Below, one piece after another: positions 7,167-14,155 of a stretch of 16,790 nucleotides of DNA (the first letter of the stretch is position 1; each line of letters begins with the position of its first letter). Below the pieces are notes generated by a model that saw nothing but the letters and a program-made list of their open reading frames with translations, had not been told where the DNA came from and made no database searches. Source of the stretch: an uncultured Clostridia bacterium (GTDB taxonomy: Bacteria; Bacillota; Clostridia; Oscillospirales; Ruminococcaceae); NCBI GenBank assembly GCA_937901465.1, contig CALGTU010000143.1:1-16790 (forward strand). The letters run 5' to 3'. A program made the translations under genes and the position numbers.

Positions 7167-8325
7167 AAATATCACCCGAAAAATCCTTTCCGACAAGTTC
7201 GTTTTCTACAGAAAGACAAGCGCAGATAGTTTTTCCGATATCAGAAAAGCTATCTCTTGTTCCGAGATTTTTTGTTTTTATTCCGTTTCTGTAAACAAGA
7301 AGCGGAGTATATTCTCTCGAGTGGTCTGTGCTTTCTGTTGAAGGGTCGCAACCATGGTCTGCGGTTATCATAAGAATGTCTTCATCACGCATATTTTCTA
7401 TGAATTTTCCAAGCCATAAATCGAATTCGTTAAGAGCATTTGTATAGCCTGAAACATCATTTCTGTGTCCGAAAGACATATCAAAATCAACGAGATTTAC
7501 AAAGCAGAAACCTTTGAAATCTTCACCCTGAATTTTCGTAGTTTCTTCCATATCAACATCGTTTCCGATTTTTCTGATTGCTTTTGTAATTCCGTCTGAT
7601 GCGAAAATATCATAAATTTTTCCGATACCTATTGTTTCGAGTCCGCTTTCAGAAATATACGAAAGTGCGGTTTTTTCTATCGGTTTCAAAGAAAAATCAT
7701 GTCTTCTGCTTGTTCTTTTGAAAGGATATTTATCTTCAAAAGGTCTTGCTATAACCCTTCCGACAGCATGTTTTCCGCATAAAATTTCTCTTGCAATTTC
7801 ACAGTATTCATAAAGCGTTTCAACAGGAACAACATCTTCGTGTGCAGCTATCTGAAAAACGCTGTCTGCCGATGTATAAACTATCAGAGCACCCGTTTTC
7901 ATATGTTCTTCGCCGTAGTCTTTGATAACTTCTGTTCCTGAATATGTTTTGTTACAGATAACTTTTCTGCCTGTTCTTTTTTCAAACTCGGAAATTATTT
8001 CATCGGGAAAACCGTCAGGATATGTCGGGAAAGGTTCTGAAAGGATTATCCCCATCATTTCCCAGTGTCCCGTTGTTGTATCTTTTCCCTTTGATTTTTC
8101 GGTCATTCTTGCGTAAACGCCCATAGGATTTTCGCAAGGTTTTGCATAGTCTATTCCGTCGATATTGAAAAGACCCAGTTTCTCCATATTAGGAACAAAA
8201 AGTCTGCCTGTATCATAGCAGGCTTTAAGGGTATTACTCCCCTCATCGCCATAATTTTTCGCATCGGGCATTTCACCTATCCCGACACTGTCAAGAACTA
8301 TAAGAAAAACTCTTTCTGATTTCAT
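7159..8325 (-). CDS. deoB: Phosphopentomutase
   Basis: DeoB interconverts ribose- or deoxyribose-1-phosphate and the 5-phosphate, feeding DeoC. The 388-residue protein of the alkaline-phosphatase superfamily starts VFLIVLDSVGIGEMPDA with the metal-binding D12. It carries KGKDTTTGHWE with T85 at the position of the phosphorylated Thr in characterised Bacillus enzymes. It ends with MITADHGCDP, a metal-binding block. Length is normal. The ATG at 8325 follows CGGAGTGA, which includes the deoC stop; only 7 bases separate the two genes. It overlaps cdd by 8 bases downstream. Confidence 0.97.
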   Translation of the reverse strand: MKSERVFLIVLDSVGIGEMPDAKNYGDEGSNTLKACYDTGRLFVPNMEKLGLFNIDGIDYAKPCENPMGVYARMTEKSKGKDTTTGHWEMMGIILSEPFPTYPDGFPDEIISEFEKRTGRKVICNKTYSGTEVIKDYGEEHMKTGALIVYTSADSVFQIAAHEDVVPVETLYEYCEIAREILCGKHAVGRVIARPFEDKYPFKRTSRRHDFSLKPIEKTALSYISESGLETIGIGKIYDIFASDGITKAIRKIGNDVDMEETTKIQGEDFKGFCFVNLVDFDMSFGHRNDVSGYTNALNEFDLWLGKFIENMRDEDILMITADHGCDPSTESTDHSREYTPLLVYRNGIKTKNLGTRDSFSDIGKTICACLSVENELVGKDFSGDIYD

Positions 8326-8332
8326 ATAAAAA

Positions 8333-8977
8333 TCACTCCGAAAATAAAATATTTGCCTTGCTTGTTCCTATTCTGTCACAACCCGCTTTAACGAAATTTT
8401 CCATATCTTCTTTTATTCTTATTCCGCCCGCGGCTTTTATCTTTACATTTTCTCCGATATTCGCCTTGAATATTTCGATATCAGAAAGCTCAGCACCTTT
8501 TGTTCCGAACCCTGTAGATGTCTTTATATATTCAGCACCCGCATCTGTAACACATTTACAGAGTTCTTTCTTCTCATCATCTGTAAGATAACAAGTTTCT
8601 ATGATAACTTTTAAAAGCTTTCCGCCACAAGCTTTTTTAACGGCAGAAATCTCTTCTGTTACCTTATCGAACTTTTTATCTTTTACAAAACCTAAATTTA
8701 TTACCATATCAATTTCGTCGGCACCGTCTATAACCGCATTTCCTGTTTCAAAAACTTTTACTGCGGTTGTATTATATCCCAAAGGAAAACCGATTACTGT
8801 GCAAAGGTTAAGAGATGGAAAATTCTCTCTCGCCCACTTGATATATGCTGGTGGAATACAAACCGAAGCAGTACCGTATTTTACTGCTTCTTCGCATATT
8901 TTTCTTACATCTTCGGTTGTCGCTGTCGCTGACAATACTGTATGGTCGATTTTATTCAAAATCTCATTCGCGTTCAT
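8333..8977 (-). CDS. deoC: Deoxyribose-phosphate aldolase
   Basis: DeoC cleaves 2-deoxyribose-5-phosphate to acetaldehyde and glyceraldehyde-3-phosphate. The 214-residue class I aldolase has the Schiff-base lysine K152 in EYIKTSTGFG, the second active-site lysine K181 in KAAGGIR, and D90 in EIDMVIN. All three catalytic residues are thus present. The ATG shares one base with the stop of the preceding membrane-protein gene (TAATG). An AAGGAG site sits just inside that upstream gene, so translation is probably coupled. It heads the deoC-deoB-cdd set. Confidence 0.97.
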   Translation of the reverse strand: MNANEILNKIDHTVLSATATTEDVRKICEEAVKYGTASVCIPPAYIKWARENFPSLNLCTVIGFPLGYNTTAVKVFETGNAVIDGADEIDMVINLGFVKDKKFDKVTEEISAVKKACGGKLLKVIIETCYLTDDEKKELCKCVTDAGAEYIKTSTGFGTKGAELSDIEIFKANIGENVKIKAAGGIRIKEDMENFVKAGCDRIGTSKANILFSE

Positions 8978-10071
8978 TATACTTTCTCCTTTTTCTTTTC
9001 TCTTATTAGATTATCATCAGTAACTTCTTCATCATCAGTTTCTTCTGAATTTTCAGTAACTTCTTCTATAGATTCTTCTTTGATTTCGTCGTCAATTTCC
9101 TCTTTGGTTTCCTCTTTTATTTCTTCATGAATTTCTTCTTTTATTTCTTCGGTTTTTTCTTGAGAAACTTCTTCTGTATCTTTGATTTCAGAAATCTTTT
9201 CTTTTTCTCCGTAAAGCTTTTTCATATTTTCATTGTATCTTTCGGCTATTATACAAAGTTCTGAAAATCCCTTTTCTTCAAGTTCTATATCCCCCGAAAC
9301 ATCGGCTTTATTAGCATTTTTGAGAAGCGGATTTATACAGAAAATCCTGTATACAAAAAACATCAGAACAGAAATTATAGCAACAAGCAAAAGTCCCGCT
9401 GACTGAATTGTTACAGACGCATGAAGCATTGCTGTTGAACGTTTTTTTTCAGTCTGATATTTCACATCAACATTATCTATGAAAAGTGAAAGGTCGGTTT
9501 CTATATCTTCTTTTGTTGATTTATATACATCGCCATAAAGAAGAATTCTGGCTTCATAGATTTTATCATCTTTTGAAAGACGTTTCTGATTGTCATTGAG
9601 TTCGTATTCTTTAAGATAAACAGGCAATGCCCTGTCATCAATGCCATTTGCGGAAGCGATAAGAAGCATTGATTTCGCTTCTGTATCCCTTATTGCAATC
9701 AGCTTTTCATAAAGTGATTCAAGAGGAATAAGTTCGGTCGTTGTAAACTTTCCGCTTTCTTTTATATGATTTATGGAATTTTCAACCGATTTTACTTTTT
9801 CTGCTTCTTCCCAATAGTTGTTAAGATGTGAAAGGTCGCTATCGATAACAAAAAGTTTCGCTTCGTTGGTAAAAAGGTCCGACGCTGATTTTATAGCATC
9901 ACAATCATCGAAAAAGCTTTCTATTTCCTGCTCTTTGATATTTTTTTCATCGGTAGCACGATAGGTATAGAACATACTGTATAAAAGCATTAAAACCGAC
10001 ACAATTGCAAGTGTTATGAAAAAGCCGTCAAGACTTTTGCAACTTGGTCTTATCTTTATTTTTTTAAACAT
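8977..10071 (-). CDS. Two-helix sensor-like membrane protein with acidic repeat tail and no output domain
   Basis: This is a 364-residue protein. A short basic N-terminus precedes a membrane helix (about 16-36), then an extracytoplasmic helical region of about 185 residues (37-221). The segment SDLFTNEAKLFVIDSDLSHL (64-83), followed by NNYWEEAEKVKS, resembles the four-helix-bundle ligand domains of clostridial chemoreceptors and diguanylate cyclases. A second helix (about 222-244) follows. A short cytoplasmic segment to about 290 may be a degenerate HAMP-like linker (GFSELCIIAERYNENMKKL). The tail (about 298-364) is a Glu/Lys/Ile low-complexity repeat such as EEIKEEIHEEIKEE. No kinase, GGDEF or methyl-accepting signalling domain is present. 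The gene has its own promoter, an AAGGGG site, and overlaps deoC by one base. Its function is unknown; a sensing role is inferred from architecture only. Confidence 0.85.
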   Translation of the reverse strand: MFKKIKIRPSCKSLDGFFITLAIVSVLMLLYSMFYTYRATDEKNIKEQEIESFFDDCDAIKSASDLFTNEAKLFVIDSDLSHLNNYWEEAEKVKSVENSINHIKESGKFTTTELIPLESLYEKLIAIRDTEAKSMLLIASANGIDDRALPVYLKEYELNDNQKRLSKDDKIYEARILLYGDVYKSTKEDIETDLSLFIDNVDVKYQTEKKRSTAMLHASVTIQSAGLLLVAIISVLMFFVYRIFCINPLLKNANKADVSGDIELEEKGFSELCIIAERYNENMKKLYGEKEKISEIKDTEEVSQEKTEEIKEEIHEEIKEETKEEIDDEIKEESIEEVTENSEETDDEEVTDDNLIREKKKEKV

Positions 10072-10110
10072 TTTCTGTATCGCCCCTTTTCAAAATGGTC
10101 ATACAAGATA

Positions 10111-10139
10111 ATATTACCTCATTTTGCCTTAAATGTCAA
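10111..10139 (-). promoter_or_regulatory. Sigma-A promoter of the membrane protein-deoC-deoB-cdd operon
   Basis: On the - strand a perfect TTGACA (10139-10134), a 17-base spacer and TAATAT (10116-10111) lie 39 bases upstream of the ATG at 10071. The copA terminator lies further upstream, so this promoter should begin a separate transcript. Confidence 0.8.
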
Positions 10140-10175
10140 ATATTTATCGTATTTTAGGCACTTTACAGAATTTTT

Positions 10176-10188
10176 ATACAATTTGTAT
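10176..10188. repeat. 13-base palindrome upstream of the deo-operon promoter
   Basis: ATACAA-T-TTGTAT is a perfect dyad about 36 bases upstream of the -35 box. It could be an operator, but the surrounding sequence is so AT-rich that chance cannot be excluded. Confidence 0.3.
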
Positions 10189-10201
10189 TTTATATTAAAG
10201 A

Positions 10202-10224
10202 ATATTATACAATTAGTATAATAT
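10202..10224. repeat. Dyad with 9-base arms between the copA terminator and the deo promoter
   Basis: Arms ATATTATAC and GTATAATAT flank AATTA. The half-site resembles that of the neighbouring 13-base palindrome (ATACAA/TTGTAT), and the two dyad centres are 31 bases apart. Together they could be tandem operators for the downstream operon. No T-run follows, so it is not a terminator. The remaining bases of this 204-base gap hold only the terminator and promoter described separately. Confidence 0.35.
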
Positions 10225-10227
10225 ATT

Positions 10228-10266
10228 GATAAAATTATAGCAGGAAGATATTTTACTTCTTCCTGC
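10228..10266 (-). terminator. Intrinsic terminator of copA
   Basis: On the - strand a perfect 9-base stem GCAGGAAGA/TCTTCCTGC (10266-10240) with a 9-base loop begins 10 bases after the copA stop. It is followed by TATAATTTTAT. The T-tract is interrupted but T-rich, and the stem is the only strong one in the gap. Confidence 0.7.
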
Positions 10267-10275
10267 CTATAGAAC

Positions 10276-10476
10276 TTAAAGAACCTTATAATCCTTATCT
10301 TCAACTGCTTTTTTGAGAATTTCAAAATCAACTTCTTCAGAGAGTTTTACGATAACAGTTCCTTTTGTGTGGTCTGGAGTTGCTTCTGCTACGCCGTTTA
10401 TGCTTTCGAGTGCTTTTTTAACAGCAGCTTCGCAATGTGAACACATCATTCCTTCAACTTTCATTGTGATTTCCAT
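10276..10476 (-). CDS. Possible internally initiated CopZ-like copper chaperone (in frame within copA)
   Basis: The last 66 codons of copA begin with ATG at 10476-10474 and encode a complete heavy-metal-associated domain with MKVEGMMCSHCEAAV, the size of free-standing CopZ. Nine bases upstream on the - strand is GAAAGGAAG (10494-10486), a usable ribosome binding site located in the basic linker (KKERKNKS). The layout looks like two genes joined by loss of an intervening stop. A separate CopZ could still be made by internal initiation. Only the sequence layout is seen; expression of the short product is inference. Confidence 0.4.
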   Translation of the reverse strand: MEITMKVEGMMCSHCEAAVKKALESINGVAEATPDHTKGTVIVKLSEEVDFEILKKAVEDKDYKVL

Positions 10477-12723
10477 AGATTTATTCTTCCTTTCTTTTTT
10501 ATCATTATTTATTTTTACAAAATTCAGTCTCAGAGCGTTTGATACAACAAAGAAGCTCGAAAGGCTCATAGCTGCGGCACCTATCATAGGTGACATTTCT
10601 ATGTTCCACAGAGGAATAAGCGCTCCCGCCGCTATGGGAATTCCTATTATGTTGTAGATAAATGCCCAGAAGAGATTCTGTTTTATAACCGTCAGTGTTT
10701 TTCGACTGAGTGTTATCGCCGACGCAACATCCATAAGGCTGTTTTTCATTATAACAACATCTGCAGAATCTATCGCAATATCAGTTCCACTTCCTATCGC
10801 AAAACCTGTATCGGCAGAAGTAAGTGCTACTGCGTCGTTTATTCCGTCACCGACCATAGCTGTTCTGCCTTCTGATTTGAGTTTTTCTATGATTTTTCCC
10901 TTTTCATCGGGGGTAACTCCTGCATAGAATTTTTCTATTCCTGCCTTTTCTGCAACAGCCTTTGCGGTTCGCTCGTTATCACCTGTTATCATAACAACGG
11001 AAAGTCCCGCTTTTTTCATAGTTTCAACTGCTTTTACACTATCTTCTTTTATCTCATCAGAAACAGCAATAATCCCCATAAGTTTATCGCTTTTTGCAAA
11101 ATAAAGTGGTGTTTTTCCTTCATCTGAAAGTTTTTCCGCCTTCATTCTGATATCATCAGAAATATCGCAATAATCAGAAATAAATGAGAGCTTTCCTCCG
11201 ATTATTTTTTCACCATTTACAGATGCCGAAAGTCCGCTTCCCGAAAGTGTTTTAAAATCAGAAACTTCTGATATTTCCGCATTATTTTCGATGGCATATT
11301 TAACAACGGCTTTTCCGAGAGGATGCTCGCTGTTTTTTTCAAGCGAAGCCGAAAGAGAAACAAGTTCTGACGAAGAAAACGAAGAAGTCGGAACAACATC
11401 TGTTACAACAGGTTCGCCTTTTGTAAGAGTTCCCGTTTTATCAAGCGCTATAATCTTTGTTTTTCCCGTGTTTTCAAGCGACTCTGCCGTCTTGAAAAGA
11501 ATGTTGTTTTTAGCACCTACCCCCGAACCTACCATAACGGCAACAGGAGTTGCAAGTCCTAATGCACAAGGACAACTTATAACGAGAACAGAAATCGCTC
11601 TCGAAAGCGAAAATGCCGTATCTTTTCCGACGATAAGCCAAATTATAAGCGTTATCAGAGAAAGAACAAGAACAACGGGAACAAAAATCCCCGAAACCTT
11701 ATCGGCAATTTTAGCAATAGGTGCTTTAGTTGCCGCCGCATCGCTCACCGTTCTTATTATTCCCGAAAGAACAGTTTCTTCTCCTATTCCTTCCGCTCTG
11801 AACGTTATATGTCCATAGGTATTTACCGTTGCGGCAAAAACCTTGTCCCCCTCTTTCTTTTCCGAAGGCACGCTTTCAACCGTGAGAAGAGATTCGTCAA
11901 TAGCGGTATTTCCGCTTAAAACTACCCCATCAACCGAAATACTTTCTCCCGGCTTAACCGAAATTATATCGCCTTTCACAACATCTTCAACGGGGATAGT
12001 AAGTTCTTTTCCGTCTCTGATAACCGTTGCGGTTTTGGGTGAAAGTTTCATAAGAGATTTTATTGAATCGGTTGTTTTACCCTTAGAATAAGCCTCAAGC
12101 GACTTTCCGAGAGTTATGAGAGTGAGTATCATAGCAGCGGATTCGAAATATAAATTATGATAATTTCCCTTACCCGCGGTCATCATAAAAAGGTTAAAAG
12201 TGCTGTATATAAAAGATGCACCCGAACCTAACGAAACAAGGCTATCCATATTAGGAGAACGATTTATGAATCCCTTAACACCGTTTATAAAAAATTTCTG
12301 ATTTATAACAATAACAATCGCTGAAAGAATAAATTGCAATAATGCGAGGGCGATATGATTTCCTTCAAAAAACGATGGCACGGGTAAAGAAAACATATTA
12401 TGTCCCATTGAAAAATACATAAGCGGAAGAAGAAATACAAGCGACACAACAAAACGTTTTATTATCGGAACAAACTCAGATTTTTCGGTTTCTTTTTCTG
12501 TTGTTTTTCCACTCGATTTTCCGTCTTTCAATGAAGCTGTATAACCTGCTTTTATAACGGCAGATACGATTTCTTCTTCAGAAGTTTCACCCTCTGTAAT
12601 CATAGTTCCTGTAAGAAGATTTACACTGCATTCTTCTATTCCTTCAAGCGAAGAAACCGCTTTTTCAACTCTTGCCGAACAAGCCGCACAACTCATTCCG
12701 CCGACTGTAAAAGTTTTTTTCAA
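10276..12723 (-). CDS. copA: Cu(I)-exporting P1B-type ATPase with C-terminal CopZ-like domain
   Basis: CopA pumps Cu(I) out of the cytosol. Using the TTG start at 12723-12721 (815 aa), residues 1-67 form a heavy-metal-associated domain with CAAC at 12-15. Membrane helices follow, then an actuator domain, the transmembrane metal site CPC (384-386), the phosphorylated DKTGT (428-432), the HP motif (467-468) and GDGIND (625-630). Late helices carry the YN and MSLSS signatures of Cu(I)-specific P1B-1 pumps. The actuator motif usually written TGES reads TVES (281-284). After the last helix comes a short basic linker and a second metal-binding domain (750-815, CSHC at 761-764) that looks like a whole CopZ chaperone. 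The TTG start is preferred because AGAGGTG lies 7 bases upstream; the in-frame GTG at 12729 is too close to that site. No CsoR/CopY regulator is adjacent. Confidence 0.95.
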   Translation of the reverse strand: MKKTFTVGGMSCAACSARVEKAVSSLEGIEECSVNLLTGTMITEGETSEEEIVSAVIKAGYTASLKDGKSSGKTTEKETEKSEFVPIIKRFVVSLVFLLPLMYFSMGHNMFSLPVPSFFEGNHIALALLQFILSAIVIVINQKFFINGVKGFINRSPNMDSLVSLGSGASFIYSTFNLFMMTAGKGNYHNLYFESAAMILTLITLGKSLEAYSKGKTTDSIKSLMKLSPKTATVIRDGKELTIPVEDVVKGDIISVKPGESISVDGVVLSGNTAIDESLLTVESVPSEKKEGDKVFAATVNTYGHITFRAEGIGEETVLSGIIRTVSDAAATKAPIAKIADKVSGIFVPVVLVLSLITLIIWLIVGKDTAFSLSRAISVLVISCPCALGLATPVAVMVGSGVGAKNNILFKTAESLENTGKTKIIALDKTGTLTKGEPVVTDVVPTSSFSSSELVSLSASLEKNSEHPLGKAVVKYAIENNAEISEVSDFKTLSGSGLSASVNGEKIIGGKLSFISDYCDISDDIRMKAEKLSDEGKTPLYFAKSDKLMGIIAVSDEIKEDSVKAVETMKKAGLSVVMITGDNERTAKAVAEKAGIEKFYAGVTPDEKGKIIEKLKSEGRTAMVGDGINDAVALTSADTGFAIGSGTDIAIDSADVVIMKNSLMDVASAITLSRKTLTVIKQNLFWAFIYNIIGIPIAAGALIPLWNIEMSPMIGAAAMSLSSFFVVSNALRLNFVKINNDKKERKNKSMEITMKVEGMMCSHCEAAVKKALESINGVAEATPDHTKGTVIVKLSEEVDFEILKKAVEDKDYKVL

Positions 12724-12762
12724 AATCACACCTCTTTTGCCGAAAAATAGTCATTGATTTAA

Positions 12763-12791
12763 AGTATACCATATTACTATACATTCGTCAA
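12763..12791 (-). promoter_or_regulatory. Sigma-A promoter of copA
   Basis: On the - strand TTGACG (12791-12786), 17 bases, TATACT (12768-12763), about 40 bases before the TTG start. A GTATA/TATAC inverted pair with 9 bases between overlaps the spacer and -10 box. It does not resemble the known CsoR (G/C-rich), CopY (TACA-TGTA) or CueR operators, so the copper control element is not identified. Confidence 0.75.
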
Positions 12792-12814
12792 GTTCAAAAA
12801 GATTTACTTTTCTA

Positions 12815-12843
12815 TTGAAAACCTCTGAAATAAGTGATATAAT
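12815..12843 (+). promoter_or_regulatory. Sigma-A promoter of the rightward operon
   Basis: TTGAAA (12815-12820), a 17-base spacer and a perfect TATAAT (12838-12843) lie 51 bases before the first ATG. Its -35 box is 23 bases from the -35 box of the divergent copA promoter. A repressor or activator bound here could affect both directions. Confidence 0.8.
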
Positions 12844-12894
12844 ATAATGTAATTATTTTAAAATAGTATTATAATTCCAAGGAGATTTTATATT

Positions 12895-13203
12895 ATGCAT
12901 ACAAATGTATTCTTCCCTTTACCATTGCCCGTTCATATTGCTTTCGGCGTTTTCGGGGCATTATTTTTCATATTCATGTTTGCGAGAAAAAAATCGTTTC
13001 ATTATCTTCTTCTCACAACATCAATCCTTTCAACATTTTTAATCTATCTCTGCAACACAAAAACAACACGTATGATTCTTGGAATCGAAGAGCTTATTCT
13101 TTATATTCTCATACTCGTTTTCATGTTTCTGGACAGCAGAAAGAAAAAGAAAGAAGAAACTTCCGAGAAAGAGGTTAGTGAAGATGAAAATAGTAATTCT
13201 TGA
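12895..13203 (+). CDS. Small three-helix membrane protein of unknown function
   Basis: I do not recognise this 102-residue protein. It has three hydrophobic stretches (about 12-30, 36-53 and 61-79), the first two separated by RKK. A cytoplasmic-looking basic cluster RKKKK (82-86) follows, then a Glu/Ser-rich tail. AAGGAG lies 10 bases before the ATG, and a consensus promoter is just upstream. The last 20 bases overlap the start of the hydroxyacid dehydrogenase gene, so it is probably a real, cotranscribed gene. Charge distribution places the C-terminus inside the cell. No catalytic motif is visible. Confidence 0.75.
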   Translation: MHTNVFFPLPLPVHIAFGVFGALFFIFMFARKKSFHYLLLTTSILSTFLIYLCNTKTTRMILGIEELILYILILVFMFLDSRKKKKEETSEKEVSEDENSNS

Positions 13204-14137
13204 AGAAAACGCAATAAATAATAACGACCTTTCTCTCGACGCTTTAAAAGAACTCGGAGAAGTTACATCTTATGGTGTTACTCCGCCAGAAAAAATTGTC
13301 GAATATATAGACGATGCAGAGGTTGTTTTATGTAACAAGGCAAACCTTACAAGAGAGATTCTTTCTCAATGTAAAAACCTCAAATACATCGGTGAATGTG
13401 CAACGGGTTATAACAACATAGATATCGTTGCCGCAAGAGAAATGGGCATTACGGTTACCAACGCGGGACAGTATTCAACAATGGCTGTTGCTTCTCATGT
13501 TTTCGCTTTCATAGCAGAACATTTTTCTAAAATCCATGAGTACTCGGAATCTGTAAAAAAAGGCGACTGGATAAAATCAGAAAGTTTTGTTTATTACCTT
13601 TCGCCGACAGAAGAACTTTTTGGCAAAACAATGGGTATCATAGGTTTCGGAAGCATAGGAAAAGCTGTTGCTAAAATCGCTGACGCTTTCGGAATGAAAG
13701 TTATTGTTTCAACAAGAACAATCCCCGAAAAAGACGCTTATCCATATGAATTTGTTTCAAGAGAAGAACTTTTCAAGAATTCTGATATAATCTCACTTCA
13801 TTGTCCTTTAACCGATGAAACAAAAAATATCATAAACAAAGAAACGCTTTCTATGATGAAGAAGAACGCATTCCTCATAAACACATCAAGAGGCGGAACA
13901 GTTGTCGAAAAAGACCTTGCTGATGCCCTTAACGAAGAGAGAATAGGCGGTGCGGCGGTTGATGTTGTTGCGGTTGAACCAATGCTTTCTGACAACCCGC
14001 TTTTCACAGCAAAGAATATCATAATAACTCCACATATTGCCTGGGCACCAAGACAGACAAGAGAAAGACTTCTTTCAATAGTAACAGAAAACTTAAGAGC
14101 CTATCTCGCGGGTAATCCCATAAACAAGGTAAACTAA
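13184..14137 (+). CDS. NAD-dependent D-2-hydroxyacid dehydrogenase
   Basis: This enzyme reduces 2-keto acids to D-2-hydroxyacids, or the reverse; the exact substrate is not readable from sequence. The 317-residue protein has the Rossmann loop GFGSIG at 154-159. Its catalytic triad is Arg236 (in NTSRGG), Glu265 (VAVEP) and His284 (PHIAW), all intact. Overall it resembles the glycerate/phosphoglycerate dehydrogenase branch (substrate-side GYNNIDIVAARE at about 75-86) without the C-terminal ACT domain of long SerA enzymes. I chose the ATG at 13184, preceded by GAGG. An in-frame extension upstream lies inside the preceding gene and encodes a non-homologous basic stretch. It is coupled to the small membrane protein and lies 18 bases before proB. 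Confidence 0.92.
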   Translation: MKIVILEENAINNNDLSLDALKELGEVTSYGVTPPEKIVEYIDDAEVVLCNKANLTREILSQCKNLKYIGECATGYNNIDIVAAREMGITVTNAGQYSTMAVASHVFAFIAEHFSKIHEYSESVKKGDWIKSESFVYYLSPTEELFGKTMGIIGFGSIGKAVAKIADAFGMKVIVSTRTIPEKDAYPYEFVSREELFKNSDIISLHCPLTDETKNIINKETLSMMKKNAFLINTSRGGTVVEKDLADALNEERIGGAAVDVVAVEPMLSDNPLFTAKNIIITPHIAWAPRQTRERLLSIVTENLRAYLAGNPINKVN

Positions 14138-14155
14138 CCGAAAGGAAAATCATAT

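Noticed and set aside
7167..7196. Ten extra codons at the start of cdd
   Set aside because: They lie inside deoB. The 130-residue form from 7166 matches the family length and puts the zinc ligands at the usual positions.
9000..9180. Tandem-like TTCTTC/TTTATTTC repeats suggesting a repeat array
   Set aside because: They are the codons of the Glu/Lys/Ile-rich tail of the membrane protein, not an independent repeat or CRISPR array; there are no uniform repeats with unique spacers.
11291..11818. 175-codon + strand reading frame opposite copA
   Set aside because: Serine/threonine-rich shadow produced by the codon usage of copA on the opposite strand; no independent support.
12763..12791. CsoR, CopY or CueR operator in the copA promoter
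   Set aside because: None of the known motifs (G/C-rich CsoR dyad, TACA-N2-TGTA, CueR dyad in a 19-base spacer) is present; the spacer is a normal 17 bases.
12854..12865. TATTTTAAAATA palindrome in the leader of the rightward operon
   Set aside because: It is a pure A/T palindrome in an AT-rich leader, likely by chance; no spacing or duplication supports an operator.
13079..13183. N-terminal extension of the hydroxyacid dehydrogenase by 35 codons
   Set aside because: It reads through the upstream membrane-protein gene in another frame and gives a basic sequence not found in the family; the ATG at 13184 has its own GAGG site.
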